Counted from the stretch's first letter, positions 25,419 to 34,064 are shown. The stretch is DNA of 64,000 nucleotides from Amycolatopsis sp. NBC_00345 (GCF_036116635.1 NZ_CP107995.1:3348001-3412000), one strand, 5' to 3'. Notes: a model not told the origin generated them from the sequence alone. Translations and numbers: made by a program.

Positions 25419-26654
25419 ATGCGAATTCTCGCGCTGACCACCGCCGCCGGCCTCAGCCTGATCACCGCCTGTTCCCCCACCCCGACCGAATCGGCTCCGG
25501 CCGGCCCGGCGCAGCTCATCCAGCCGATGACCCAGGTGACCGCGCAGCCGCGCCAGGGCTACTACTCCGATCCGTATCCCCTTCACATCGCCAAGCCGGG
25601 CACGGTGCCGCAGACGTTCTCCGGGACCACCAGCGAACTGCTGAGCTGCGGGGGAACCCCGACGGCGGGCTGTTTCAAAGCCACCCCGATGACGGTGGCC
25701 GCCGGGCCGGCCCTCACCGCCCAGCTGGCCGGCTCCACCCTGAAAGCCCGGATCAACAACAACATCTTCCAGGACGATTCGGGCGCCTGGCAGATGGCCG
25801 TGACCTATTACGTGTCCAACCCCCGCTTTCCCGGCGCGAAGGCGTGGACCGCCGTCGTGCACGCCCGTCCCGCCGGCGCGCCCGCGGCCACCGCGGTGCC
25901 CACGGACTGGGTCGCCGACGCCCTGGTGGCCGGCGATTTCACCAAGCCCACCAAGGCGAACTACGACGGGAAGTACTTCGAGGACGCCGGAAAGCTGTAC
26001 CTCGTCTACAGCGAGCGGCTCACCGACAAGCCCGCGCGAGACGGGATCGTCGCGCAGGCCATGACCACGGCCGCCATTCCCGGCCCGGGCAAGCCGGCCG
26101 TGCTGCTGGCCCCCGGCGACTTCCCGTCCGAGCTGTTCTTCGGGCTGAACCAGCCCAATACGTTCAAGCTGATCGAAACCGGGAACATCACCAAGGTCGA
26201 CGGCAAGTACGTGATGGCGTACTCCACCGGCGCCTACGACGATCCGTCCTACAAGATCGGGCTCGCCTGGTCGGACACGTTCCTGCCCGCCGCCGGGGCC
26301 GGCTACCGGAAGATCACCATGCCCGACCCCACCGGGGTCTGGGGTGATCCGGGCCGGCCCGAAGTCCGGTACCTCCTGCAGACGCAGGAATCGAAGTGGC
26401 CGAACTACATCGCCAAGACGGTGGTCGCGCCGGGCGTGCCGGCGGTGGTCCAGGACAGCGACCACTGGTACCTGACGTTCGCGGGATACCTGCCGGCGGA
26501 AGCGAAGGTGGACCCGAAGACCGGGCACTACCCACCGTCTTCGCGCCGGCCGTACTTCGCGCCGGTGTCGGTGCACATCCCTCCCCACGCGACAGTGGCG
26601 CACACCTCCGAGGCCGATCTGGCGAACTGGATTACGATCAGCGCGGCTTCCTGA
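25419..26654 (+). CDS. Lipoprotein with GH43-like beta-propeller features
   Basis: 411 residues. A lipoprotein signal ends in LSLITACSP (Cys about residue 18), so the protein is membrane-anchored outside the cell. The body has aromatic strands and repeated short Asp/Gly turns (DDSGAWQMAVTYYVSNPRF, YFEDAGKLYLVYSERL, VDGKYVMAYSTGAYDDPSYK, DSDHWYLTFAGY), the look of five-bladed glycoside hydrolase 43/32 propellers. I cannot assign the catalytic acids. ATG 25419 has only a weak GAGACC ahead. A sugar-binding or glycosidase function is plausible. Confidence 0.62.
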   Translation: MRILALTTAAGLSLITACSPTPTESAPAGPAQLIQPMTQVTAQPRQGYYSDPYPLHIAKPGTVPQTFSGTTSELLSCGGTPTAGCFKATPMTVAAGPALTAQLAGSTLKARINNNIFQDDSGAWQMAVTYYVSNPRFPGAKAWTAVVHARPAGAPAATAVPTDWVADALVAGDFTKPTKANYDGKYFEDAGKLYLVYSERLTDKPARDGIVAQAMTTAAIPGPGKPAVLLAPGDFPSELFFGLNQPNTFKLIETGNITKVDGKYVMAYSTGAYDDPSYKIGLAWSDTFLPAAGAGYRKITMPDPTGVWGDPGRPEVRYLLQTQESKWPNYIAKTVVAPGVPAVVQDSDHWYLTFAGYLPAEAKVDPKTGHYPPSSRRPYFAPVSVHIPPHATVAHTSEADLANWITISAAS

Positions 26655-26781
26655 GGCCGCCGGAGAAGGAGAACCAGGTGCTAATCCGACCGAAAGCAGG
26701 CGGACACGGGCTGCAGCCGATCTGCTCGGAGCAACCCGTTTCCGCCGTGGCTGCCGTCGGATCAGCGACGAACGGCACAGT

Positions 26782-27996
26782 ATGAGGCGACGGCACTCCG
26801 CCGCACGTCGCACGGCGGCGATCCTGCTCGCCGCCACCGGGGTCCTGTCCGCGTGCTCGACCGGCCCGCCGCCGGTCCCGTCCGCGGACGCCTGCGGGAC
26901 GGCGGCGCCGGCCGGGCCGGTCGACTCCTGGACCGCGGCGCCCGCCCGGCTCAGCGGCCCCTACCAGGACAAGACGATCCGCGACGTCGTGCACACGTCG
27001 ATCGGCGGCACGTCCGTCCGATTGCGACTGTCGAACGCCTTCGGCACCACCGCGGTGAAGTTCGGCTCGGTGTGGGTCGGCGCGCAGTCGGACGGGGCCG
27101 GCCTGGTCGCGGGTTCGAACCAGCGCGTGCGCTTCACCGGGGCGGAGACGACCACGGTCGCGGCCGGGGCCGAGGTCGTCAGCGACCCGGTGGACCTGAC
27201 CGTCCGGCCCGGCGAAAACCTGTCGGTGAGCATCCACGTGGACGGCGACACCGGCGACGTCACCGGGCACCTCAAAACCGAGCAGCACGGGTGGTACGCC
27301 GACGGAGACGCCGGCGCCGACACCTCCGCGGCGCCCTACACCCACCAGATCGACCGCTGGTTCTGGCTCGACGCCGTCACCGTGCAGCCGAGCCGGCCGG
27401 CGCGCACCGTCGTCGCCCTCGGCGATTCGATCACCGACGGATATCACTCCACAGTGGACGCCAACCACCGCTGGCCGGACTACCTGGCCGGCCGGCTGGG
27501 GCCGTGCGGCCGATTCGGCATCGCCAACGAGGGCATCGCGGGCAACCGGGTGACCGCCAACGGCTCGGGGGTCAGCGCCGAAGCCCGCCTCCAGCGCGAC
27601 GTCCTGGCGCAACCGAACGCCGGCACGGTGATCTACCTCGAAGGCATCAACGACATCGACAGCACGGTGAAGGCCGCCGGCCAGCTGATCCAGGCCGACC
27701 AGAAGATCGTCGACCGCGCGCACGCGGCCGGGTTGCGGATCATCGGTGGCACGATCACACCGTTCGAAGGCTTCCACACGTATTCGCCCGCCACCGAGGG
27801 AATACGGGCGAGCGTCAACGCCTGGATCCGCGACAGCGGGACGTTCGACGGCGTGGCCGACTTCGACGCGGCCCTGCGGGATCCCGCGGACCCGCACCGC
27901 CTGCTCGGCCGGTACGACTCCGGCGATCACCTGCACCCCGGCGACGACGGCTATCAGGCGATGGCCAACGCGGTGCCGCTGGGCGCTCTCGGTTAG
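26782..27996 (+). CDS. SGNH/GDSL-family esterase, lipoprotein
   Basis: 404 residues. A lipobox VLSACST (Cys about 25) anchors it outside the membrane. Residues 45-200 are a beta-rich domain; the SGNH hydrolase follows with block I TVVALGDSITDGYHS (Ser about 215), block II Gly in NEGIAGNRV, block III EGINDI and block V GDHLHPGDDGY. Such enzymes deacylate sugars or hydrolyse esters of cell-envelope or plant material. Start ATG 26782 has no strong ribosome site nearby. It stands alone between the lipoprotein gene and the small membrane gene. Confidence 0.88.
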   Translation: MRRRHSAARRTAAILLAATGVLSACSTGPPPVPSADACGTAAPAGPVDSWTAAPARLSGPYQDKTIRDVVHTSIGGTSVRLRLSNAFGTTAVKFGSVWVGAQSDGAGLVAGSNQRVRFTGAETTTVAAGAEVVSDPVDLTVRPGENLSVSIHVDGDTGDVTGHLKTEQHGWYADGDAGADTSAAPYTHQIDRWFWLDAVTVQPSRPARTVVALGDSITDGYHSTVDANHRWPDYLAGRLGPCGRFGIANEGIAGNRVTANGSGVSAEARLQRDVLAQPNAGTVIYLEGINDIDSTVKAAGQLIQADQKIVDRAHAAGLRIIGGTITPFEGFHTYSPATEGIRASVNAWIRDSGTFDGVADFDAALRDPADPHRLLGRYDSGDHLHPGDDGYQAMANAVPLGALG

Positions 27997-28115
27997 TTTC
28001 CGCTGGTCGATGGAGACCCTGCCAAGGTCCCTCTGACAAGGACTCCCAGCCCCCGGCCGATGCGTGTTCCACTTTGACCGGAATTCGGTATCACCCACTC
28101 CGGAGGGGAAGAAGA

Positions 28116-28505
28116 ATGAACAATCCCGTGCTGAAAATAGGCCGCTATCTGATCGGCGGACTGGTGATCGGCGGATTCTGGTATCTCAACAAGAGCAGGC
28201 CGGCCTGGGAGGAGGCCCTGCGCACGATCGTGGTTTTCGCCATCGTGATGACCCTGGTCAAGGCCCGGCTCAAGAGCAAGCCCGTGACCATTCACCTGGT
28301 CCCGCTGATCGCGTCGAAGGCGACGCTGGTCCTGATCGCCGCGGGGGTCGAAGAAGTGCTCCGGACCTCGCACGCCGTCAGCGACCCGGCGCTGGTGGTC
28401 TCCATCGGGCTGGGCCTCGCCGTGATCCTCGTCGGGAGCCTGTTCCACCGGTTCTTCTTCACCATCAACGCGCCCCGCCGCTCCTACGAAGGCCAGCCGC
28501 GATGA
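28116..28505 (+). CDS. Small membrane protein of unknown function, coupled to a carotenoid oxygenase
   Basis: 129 residues with four hydrophobic segments (YLIGGLVIGGFWYL, LRTIVVFAIVMTLVKA, VPLIASKATLVLIAAGVEEVL, VVSIGLGLAVILVGSLFHRFFF). I do not recognise a family. A strong GGAGGGGAAG precedes ATG 28116. Its stop overlaps the start of the carotenoid oxygenase (ATGA 28502-28505), so the two are made together; it may hold or feed the oxygenase at the membrane where carotenoids reside. Confidence 0.75.
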   Translation: MNNPVLKIGRYLIGGLVIGGFWYLNKSRPAWEEALRTIVVFAIVMTLVKARLKSKPVTIHLVPLIASKATLVLIAAGVEEVLRTSHAVSDPALVVSIGLGLAVILVGSLFHRFFFTINAPRRSYEGQPR

Positions 28506-29752
28506 CCGGGACCACGTACCACCTCAAGGACAACTACGCACCGGTCGCCGACGAGCTGATCGCGTTCGACCTGCCGGTCACCGGCGCCATCCCGCCCGAG
28601 CTGACCGGCTGGTACCTGCGCAACGGCCCGAACCCGCGCACGGAGACCCGGCACTGGTTCCTCGGCGACGGCATGCTGCACGGCGTCCGGCTCGAGAACG
28701 GGCGGGCCGAGTGGTACCGCAACCGCTGGGTCCGGACCGGCAGTTTCGACGCGCCCCTGCCGCCCGGCCCCGGCGGGAACCGGGATCTGCGTGATTCCAC
28801 GGCCAACACCCATATCGTCAACCACGCGGGGAAAACGCTCGCCCTCGTCGAAACGGCACTACCCTACGAGGTCACCACCGACCTGGAAACCGTCGGCCCC
28901 CACGATTTCGACGGCAAGCTCACCACCCCGATGACCGCGCATCCCAAGATCTGCCCGGAAACCGGGGAGCTGCATTTCTTCGGATACGCGCGCGAACAGC
29001 CGTATCTGACCTACCACCGCGCGGACGCCCACGGCGTGCTGCGGCTGAGCCGCCCGGTCGAGGTGTCCGGGCCGACCATGATGCACGACTTCGCCCTCAC
29101 CAGCCGGCATGTCGTGTTCCTGGACCTGCCGCTCGTGTTCGTGCCGGGCAGCGCGGGGATGCCGTACAGCTGGGACCCGGACTACCCGGCCCGGATCGGG
29201 CTGCTGCGGCGCAACGATCCACAAGGGACGGTCCACTGGTTCCCGATCGACCCGTGTTACGTCTTCCACACGCTCAACGCGCACGAGGCCGGTGACGAGG
29301 TGGTGCTGTACGCCGTGCGGTACGGGCATCTGTGGTGGGAGGGCCACGAGGGCGTCCCGGGCACGTTGTGGCGGTGGCGGATCGACACCCGCACCGGCGC
29401 CGTCCACGAGGAGCAGCTGGACGACCGGGACTGCGAGTTCCCGCGGATCGACGACCGGCTCGCGGGGCTCGACGCCCGATACGGGCACGTCACCTCGGGC
29501 ACCTCGCTGATCCGGTACGACCTGCACACCGGCTCGGCGGCGGAGCACGCGTTCGGGCCGGACCGGACCCCCGGCGAGGCGGTGTTCGCGTCCCCGCAGT
29601 GGCTGATCACCTACGTCTACGACCGCACCCGCGACGCCTCCGACCTGGTGATCCTGGACGCGACCGCCCCGTCCGCCGCCCCGGTCGCGACGGTCGCGCT
29701 GCCCGTACGCGTGCCCGAGGGCTTTCACGGCAACTGGATCGCCGACTCGTAG
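28502..29752 (+). CDS. Carotenoid cleavage oxygenase
   Basis: 416 residues, somewhat short for the family. The iron-binding His residues are all visible: TAHPKICPETGE, TMMHDFALTSRH, VFHTLNAHE and the terminal GFHGNWI. YLRNGPNPR near residue 40 is the usual N-terminal signature, followed by HWFLGDGMLHGV. These seven-bladed Fe(II) enzymes split carotenoids, apocarotenoids or stilbenes with O2. Coupling to a small membrane protein supports a lipid-soluble substrate. A strong terminator follows. Confidence 0.9.
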   Translation: MTGTTYHLKDNYAPVADELIAFDLPVTGAIPPELTGWYLRNGPNPRTETRHWFLGDGMLHGVRLENGRAEWYRNRWVRTGSFDAPLPPGPGGNRDLRDSTANTHIVNHAGKTLALVETALPYEVTTDLETVGPHDFDGKLTTPMTAHPKICPETGELHFFGYAREQPYLTYHRADAHGVLRLSRPVEVSGPTMMHDFALTSRHVVFLDLPLVFVPGSAGMPYSWDPDYPARIGLLRRNDPQGTVHWFPIDPCYVFHTLNAHEAGDEVVLYAVRYGHLWWEGHEGVPGTLWRWRIDTRTGAVHEEQLDDRDCEFPRIDDRLAGLDARYGHVTSGTSLIRYDLHTGSAAEHAFGPDRTPGEAVFASPQWLITYVYDRTRDASDLVILDATAPSAAPVATVALPVRVPEGFHGNWIADS

Positions 29753-29755
29753 CCG

Positions 29756-29775
29756 CACTGCACTGCACTGCACTG
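29756..29775 (+). repeat. Pentanucleotide repeat CACTG x4
   Basis: Four exact CACTG units directly after the carotenoid oxygenase stop, before its terminator. It lies in untranslated DNA; no function is evident. Confidence 0.8.
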
Positions 29776-29785
29776 CTGCGCGGAG

Positions 29786-29823
29786 GCGGGGCCCGCTGCC
29801 TCGAAGGCAGCCGGCCCCGCTTT
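29786..29823 (+). terminator. Strong hairpin terminator after the carotenoid oxygenase
   Basis: GCGGGGCCCGCTGCC (29786-29800), loop TCGAA, GGCAGCCGGCCCCGC (29806-29820) with one mismatch in 15 pairs, then TTT. Confidence 0.78.
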
Positions 29824-29838
29824 CGCGCACCCGGCCAG

Positions 29839-29875
29839 TTGACATAGTCGCCACTATCCGAATAGTCTCGACTAT
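29839..29875 (+). promoter_or_regulatory. TetR promoter with two tandem operators
   Basis: TTGACA (29839-29844) and TAGTCT (29863-29868) form the promoter. ATAGT-N4-ACTAT occurs twice, at 29844-29857 and 29862-29875, 18 bp apart; the second ends at the base before the GTG start. The layout fits tight autorepression by the TetR protein encoded next. Confidence 0.65.
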
Positions 29876-30523
29876 GTGAGTACCGAAGAGCCCGGCACTG
29901 AGGGGACACAGCCCCGCCGCCTGACCCGGGCCGAGACGAAGGCACGCACCCGGGTGCTCCTCCTGGAGGCCGCCGCGTACGTCTTCGCGCGCAAGGGTTT
30001 CGCCGGAGCTTCGGTCGACGACATCGCCGAGCGGGCCGGCTTCACCACCGGCGCCCTGTATGCGCACTTCTCCGGCAAAGAGGAAGTGTTCGTCGAACTC
30101 CTCGCCGGCCGGACCCACAGCCGGCTCGCCGAGGCCGCCGAGATCGTGTCCGATGTGGACAGCAGCCTGGACGAGACCCGGTCCGCGATGTCCCGGCTGG
30201 TGGTCGACGTCGCGGACAACGACGACGACTTCGCCCTGCTGCAGGCGGAATTCTGGCTGTACGCCATCCGCCGGCCCGAATTCCAGCAGCACCTCGCCGG
30301 GCAGTTCCGCACCAACCGGGACGCGCTGGCCGCCGTCCTCACCGCCCGCGCCGAGAAGCGGGGCCAGGGCGGCGACGTCCCGTTCGAAGAGCTGGCGACC
30401 GTGCTGGTGGCGTTGTTCCAGGGCCTGGTGCAGCTCCGTCGCACGGACCCGGACCTGGTGCCGGAATCGCTCTACGGCGAGGCTTCCCGCTGGCTCTTCT
30501 CCGGCATCACCCCCCGACCCTGA
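29876..30523 (+). CDS. TetR-family transcriptional regulator
   Basis: 215 residues. The N-terminal HTH is classical: LLEAAAYVFARKGFAGASVD, DIAERAGFTTGALYAHFSGK. The C-terminal ligand domain is all-helical and acidic. GTG 29876 directly follows a palindrome, with TAGTCT 7 bases upstream, so the mRNA is likely leaderless. The gene is followed 13 bases later by an XRE regulator on the same strand. The target could be itself plus that regulator. Confidence 0.9.
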   Translation: MSTEEPGTEGTQPRRLTRAETKARTRVLLLEAAAYVFARKGFAGASVDDIAERAGFTTGALYAHFSGKEEVFVELLAGRTHSRLAEAAEIVSDVDSSLDETRSAMSRLVVDVADNDDDFALLQAEFWLYAIRRPEFQQHLAGQFRTNRDALAAVLTARAEKRGQGGDVPFEELATVLVALFQGLVQLRRTDPDLVPESLYGEASRWLFSGITPRP

Positions 30524-30536
30524 CCCGGGAACCCAG

Positions 30537-31421
30537 ATGGATATTCGGTCCGAGCTCAAGGATTTCCTCACCGCCCGGCGGGCCCGCATCAGCCCGGCGG
30601 AAGCCGGTCTGCCGACTTACGGCGCGCGGCGGGTCCCGGGGTTGCGGCGCGAGGAGGTCGCCGTGCTGGCGGGGGTGAGCGTGCCCTATTACAAGCGGCT
30701 GGAACGGGGCCAGGTCGGCGGGGTCTCCGACAGTGTCCTCAACGCGCTGGCCCGCGCACTCCAGCTGGACAAGACCGAGCGTTCACACCTGTTCGCGCTG
30801 ATGCGGGCGGCGGCCGGCCCGGCGGCCCGCCCGCCGCGGCCGCGAGTGCGCACCGTCGGCCCGGAACTGCAGTCCGTCCTCGACTCCATCACCACCGCGC
30901 CGGCCTTCGTGCGCACCCGTCATCTCGACGTCATCGGCGCCAACGCCCTGGCCCGCGCACTGTTCTTCCCGGCTTTCTCCCACGCCGACGGCCCGGTGAA
31001 CTCGGCACGGTTCATCTTCCTGGACCACCGGTCCCGCACCTTCTACGGCGACTGGGACGAGATGGCGAACGAGGCCGTCTCCGCCCTGCACCTCGCGACC
31101 GCGCAGGATCCCGGCGATCCCGGGCTGAGTGCGCTGGTCGACGAGTTCTCTTTGCTCAGCGAGGAGTTCCGCACCCGATGGTCCCGCCAGGACGTCCGTC
31201 AGCCCGGCCGCGGGACCAAAGTGCTGCAGCACCCCGAAGTCGGCGCGATCGCGCTCAGCTTCGAACCGCTGGAAGTCATCTGCGACGACGGCGTCACCCT
31301 GTTCACCTGCACCCCGCGGCCCGGCACCTCCGCGGCCCGGGCGCTCCGGCGGCTCGGCGACTGGGCCGAGGCCAGGGACTTGGAGTACCCGCGCTCACCG
31401 GCGCGGCTCGTCACCGCTTGA
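30537..31421 (+). CDS. XRE-family regulator with MmyB-like ligand domain
   Basis: 294 residues. Residues 1-80 are the HTH with the signature YGARRVPGLRREEVAVLAGV, then SVPYYKRLERG. Residues 105-285 are the PAS-like MmyB domain (VLDSITTAPAFVRTRHLDVI, FIFLDHRSRTFYGDWDEMAN). Known MmyB-type regulators may bind fatty acids. It lies 13 bp after the TetR gene and is probably co-transcribed with it. Such genes often stand next to SDR or oxidoreductase targets, none of which is adjacent here. Confidence 0.9.
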   Translation: MDIRSELKDFLTARRARISPAEAGLPTYGARRVPGLRREEVAVLAGVSVPYYKRLERGQVGGVSDSVLNALARALQLDKTERSHLFALMRAAAGPAARPPRPRVRTVGPELQSVLDSITTAPAFVRTRHLDVIGANALARALFFPAFSHADGPVNSARFIFLDHRSRTFYGDWDEMANEAVSALHLATAQDPGDPGLSALVDEFSLLSEEFRTRWSRQDVRQPGRGTKVLQHPEVGAIALSFEPLEVICDDGVTLFTCTPRPGTSAARALRRLGDWAEARDLEYPRSPARLVTA

Positions 31422-31442
31422 CGGCACGCGCTCGACGGCACG

Positions 31443-31673
31443 TCAGCGGCGCTTGGGCGCGTTGGGGATGATGAACCACAGCAGGATGTAGAGCAGGAAC
31501 TGCGGGCCGGGGATGATGCACGAAAGCACGAACGCCAGCCGCACCACGTACGGGGTCCAGCCGTAGAATTCGGCCAGCCCGCCGCACACCCCGCCGAAGA
31601 CGAAGTGGTCGCGGGACCGGGTGAGCTTGGGCCGCGCGGGGACGGCCGGGGGCGGGTTTTCCGGCTGGGTCAT
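31443..31673 (-). CDS. PspC-domain membrane protein
   Basis: 76 residues, almost entirely one PspC domain: RDHFVFGGVCGGLAEFYGW, TPYVVRLAFVLSCIIPGPQF and LLYILLWFIIP, giving two membrane helices. PspC proteins take part in envelope-stress responses. It ends 22 bp from the XRE gene, tail to tail. Upstream on its strand lie the tandem repeat array, then the HAAS-domain gene and PadR regulator. Confidence 0.88.
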   Translation of the reverse strand: MTQPENPPPAVPARPKLTRSRDHFVFGGVCGGLAEFYGWTPYVVRLAFVLSCIIPGPQFLLYILLWFIIPNAPKRR

Positions 31674-31769
31674 GGGAAATCCTCTCTCAGGCCGGACCGC
31701 ACTCGACGGCCCGGCGACTCGATGTTCGGTGGCCCGAAGGCCATGGGGTGGCCCGCGGGCCGGTCAGGG

Positions 31770-32100
31770 CAGGCGGCGCGCAGCAGGACGGTGAACTCCG
31801 CGACCGGACCGGTCAAGCCCGCCGCCGGGCCGCCGCACACAGCAGGGTCGCGAACCCGCGGCCTGACCGGTAGGGGCCGCCACCGGGCCGCGGCACGCCG
31901 CAGGATCGTGAACCCTGCAACCAGACCAGGCAGAGCCGCGGCGCGCAGTAAGACAGCGAACCCGCGACCCGACCAGTCACGGCCGCCGCCAGACCGCGGC
32001 ACGCCGCAGAATCGTGAACCCCGCAACCAGACCAGTCAGGCCCGCCGCCGCGCCGCCGCACGCAGCAAAACCGCGAACCCCGCGACCAAACCAGCCAGCA
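31770..32100 (-). repeat. Tandem array of degenerate copies of a gene 3' end (about 58 bp)
   Basis: Six units can be aligned by their GAAC core at 31793, 31852, 31910, 31958, 32016 and 32075, giving periods of 59, 58, 48, 58 and 59 bp. The last unit is the 3' end of the HAAS-domain gene, which stops at 32036; the others lie in the 360-bp gap before PspC. Translated on the minus strand the units still read like AGLTGLVAGFTILRRAA in shifting frames, so they appear to be duplications of the terminal codons. Confidence 0.75.
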
Positions 32101-32668
32101 CGACGATCGCGCCGAGCAGCAGTACCACCGGGCCCACCCCGCCCGCCAGCGCGTGGGCGAGCCCCAGCACCATTCCGGTCACCACGATCGCGGCGGGCCA
32201 GATCAGCGTGCCCGCCCATTTTTCGCCCGTGCTCCAGCGCGGCCCGTTCCACAGCATCACCACTCCGGCGATCCAGCCCAGCACCGGGACCACGAACCCG
32301 GCGAGCAGCAGCACCAGCACCGTGCCCACGTCGTAGGCCAGCTCACCGCCGCCGGCGCGGGCCGGACCGCCAGCCGGACCGCCGGCCGAGGCACCGGCCG
32401 GAGCGCCGGATTCGGCGGCAGCGGCGGCGGCGATCTCCTCGGGTGTGCCCAGTTCGTCGAGGACCTGGCGGGCCCGGGCTTCGTCCGCGCCCGGCCCGAC
32501 CAGCTCGGCCAGGTGTGCGGCGATGTCGTCGAGCAGCTCGGCGCGGGTGGCGGCGGGCAGTCCGGCGCCGGCCCGGCGCAACCGGTCCAGGTAGTCGGTG
32601 ATCAGCGCATCGGTGGTGGACAACGGCTCGCTCCTCACCAGGCTCGTGGTGGTCGGTTCGGCATTCAT
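32036..32668 (-). CDS. HAAS/DUF1700-like membrane protein
   Basis: 210 residues. An N-terminal helical segment (ITDYLDRLRRAGAGLPAATR, ELLDDIAAHLAEL, QVLDELGTPEEIAAAAA) is the HAAS-type domain that accompanies PadR regulators. An Ala/Gly/Pro linker and four membrane helices follow. ATG 32668 overlaps the PadR stop (ATGA) and AAGGGAG lies upstream. The C-terminal 15 codons belong to the tandem array, so the exact C-terminus may have changed recently. Role unknown, possibly an accessory to PadR-controlled envelope or transport genes. Confidence 0.8.
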   Translation of the reverse strand: MNAEPTTTSLVRSEPLSTTDALITDYLDRLRRAGAGLPAATRAELLDDIAAHLAELVGPGADEARARQVLDELGTPEEIAAAAAAESGAPAGASAGGPAGGPARAGGGELAYDVGTVLVLLLAGFVVPVLGWIAGVVMLWNGPRWSTGEKWAGTLIWPAAIVVTGMVLGLAHALAGGVGPVVLLLGAIVVLAGLVAGFAVLLRAAARRRA

Positions 32669-32985
32669 GACGCTCCCTTCGTCAAAAGCAGGTCGACCGC
32701 GTCGCGGAACTGCGCCCATTCGCCGCGGAAGGTTTCCAGGGATCGGCGCCCGGCCGGGGTCAGCCGGTAGTACCGCCGCGGCGGCCCCGCCGGGGACTCC
32801 TTCCAGGTCGTGACGACCAGGTCGTCGTCGCGCAGCCGGGACAGCAACGGGTAGATCGTCCCCGCCCCGGCCGCCAGCGCCTGGCTGTCGGTCAGCGCGC
32901 CGACCAGCTCCACCGCGTACCGCTCCCGCTCGTCGAGCAGCGCGAGCACGCAGAACGCGATGGTGCCGCGCCGCAGTTCGGTCAT
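32665..32985 (-). CDS. PadR-family transcriptional regulator
   Basis: 106 residues, a complete minimal PadR winged helix: LRRGTIAFCVLALLDERERY, AVELVGALTDSQALAAGAGT, IYPLLSRLRDDDLV and YYRLTPAGRRSLETF. AGGAAG precedes ATG 32985; starts 9 or 12 codons upstream are less supported. Coupled by ATGA to the HAAS-domain membrane gene, a common pair in actinobacteria. It likely represses this operon. Confidence 0.9.
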   Translation of the reverse strand: MTELRRGTIAFCVLALLDERERYAVELVGALTDSQALAAGAGTIYPLLSRLRDDDLVVTTWKESPAGPPRRYYRLTPAGRRSLETFRGEWAQFRDAVDLLLTKGAS

Positions 32986-33156
32986 CGGCTTCCTGCTCGC
33001 GCCAGCTACCATGCCACGCATAGTACCTGGTGCCGCCAGACTGTGCTCACCGGTGGGCGATCTGTCCCGTCTTGTCAGTGACAGTCGGAAAATAACCCCA
33101 TATCCTCACTTTTGGTTCGGACCAATGCCCATCCCCGAGGACACCCCGAGGCGATC

Positions 33157-34056
33157 ATGCGCAGAGTCCTGATGCTGGTGTGCGCCCTGGCGCTCGCCGC
33201 GACCATCCCGTCCACCGCCCAGGCGCGCCCGGCGGCTCTGGCCGACCCGCCGGCGACCTGGCAGGAACACTGGTTCGAGCACAACCAGCTCCTGCAGCGC
33301 GTCGCGTTCAACGACACCGTCGCGCTGTACTTCGACGACGACGTCGACCGGAACGCCCAGAACTGGCTGATGCCCTACCTGACGAACCTGTGGCAGTACG
33401 CCCAGCGCACGTACGGCAACTCGGGCAACAAGATGACCGCCGACCGGCTGTACTCGATCCACCACGAGGGCAAGTACTCCGGCGGCCACCCGTCGACCGT
33501 CTACGACGCCTCCCACGACTTCCGCAACGTCAGCGACGTCGGCGGGAACGACTGGACGACCCCGCAGTACGAGGTCGCCACCCACGAGACCGGGCACATC
33601 GTGGAGTCCATCGCCGCGGGCAAGCACGGCTCCCCCGCGTTCGGGCTGTGGGGTGACAGCAAGTGGATGGAGTTCTACATCTACGACGCCTACACCGCGC
33701 TCGGCATGAACGCCGAGGCCCAGGACTTCTACGACCGGATGATGGCCGACAGCCACGCCGACGACTTCCCGCGCGCGGGCACGCACTGGTTCCGCGACTG
33801 GTTCTACCCGCTGTGGCGCGACCACGGCCACGCCCAGGTGATGGTCCGGTACTTCGCCCTGCTGGGCCAGTACTTCCCGAACAACGGCACGGACTTCACC
33901 CGCGACCTGAACTGGGGCGAGTTCGTGCACTTCATGAGCGGCGCGGCCGGGGTGAACCTCAAGTCACTGGCCACCACCGCGTTCGGCTGGCCCGCCGACT
34001 GGGACGCCCAGTTCAACCAGGCCCGCGCCGACTTCCCCGGGATCACCTACAACTGA
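33157..34056 (+). CDS. Secreted zincin-like protein (HETGH motif)
   Basis: 299 residues. A signal peptide (MRRVLMLVCALALAATIPST, cleavage near AQARPA) is followed by a mature domain with YEVATHETGHIVESIAAG: an HExxH zinc-binding motif at about residue 147. About 24 residues later, SKWMEFYIYDAY offers an acidic third ligand as in gluzincins. FDDDVDRNAQNWL and GFGWPADWDAQFNQARADFP flank it. I do not know a characterised homologue; an extracellular peptidase or a catalytically silent relative are both possible. GAGG precedes ATG 33157. Single-gene unit. Confidence 0.68.
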   Translation: MRRVLMLVCALALAATIPSTAQARPAALADPPATWQEHWFEHNQLLQRVAFNDTVALYFDDDVDRNAQNWLMPYLTNLWQYAQRTYGNSGNKMTADRLYSIHHEGKYSGGHPSTVYDASHDFRNVSDVGGNDWTTPQYEVATHETGHIVESIAAGKHGSPAFGLWGDSKWMEFYIYDAYTALGMNAEAQDFYDRMMADSHADDFPRAGTHWFRDWFYPLWRDHGHAQVMVRYFALLGQYFPNNGTDFTRDLNWGEFVHFMSGAAGVNLKSLATTAFGWPADWDAQFNQARADFPGITYN

Positions 34057-34064
34057 ACGGCCGG

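Noticed and set aside
15598..31421. Secondary-metabolite gene cluster
   Set aside because: No PKS, NRPS, terpene synthase, RiPP or glycopeptide genes; the oxidoreductases form small catabolic units with their own regulators.
31770..32035. Extra small membrane gene in the gap before PspC
   Set aside because: Frames there are shifting copies of the preceding gene's last codons, with no start, ribosome site or continuous domain.
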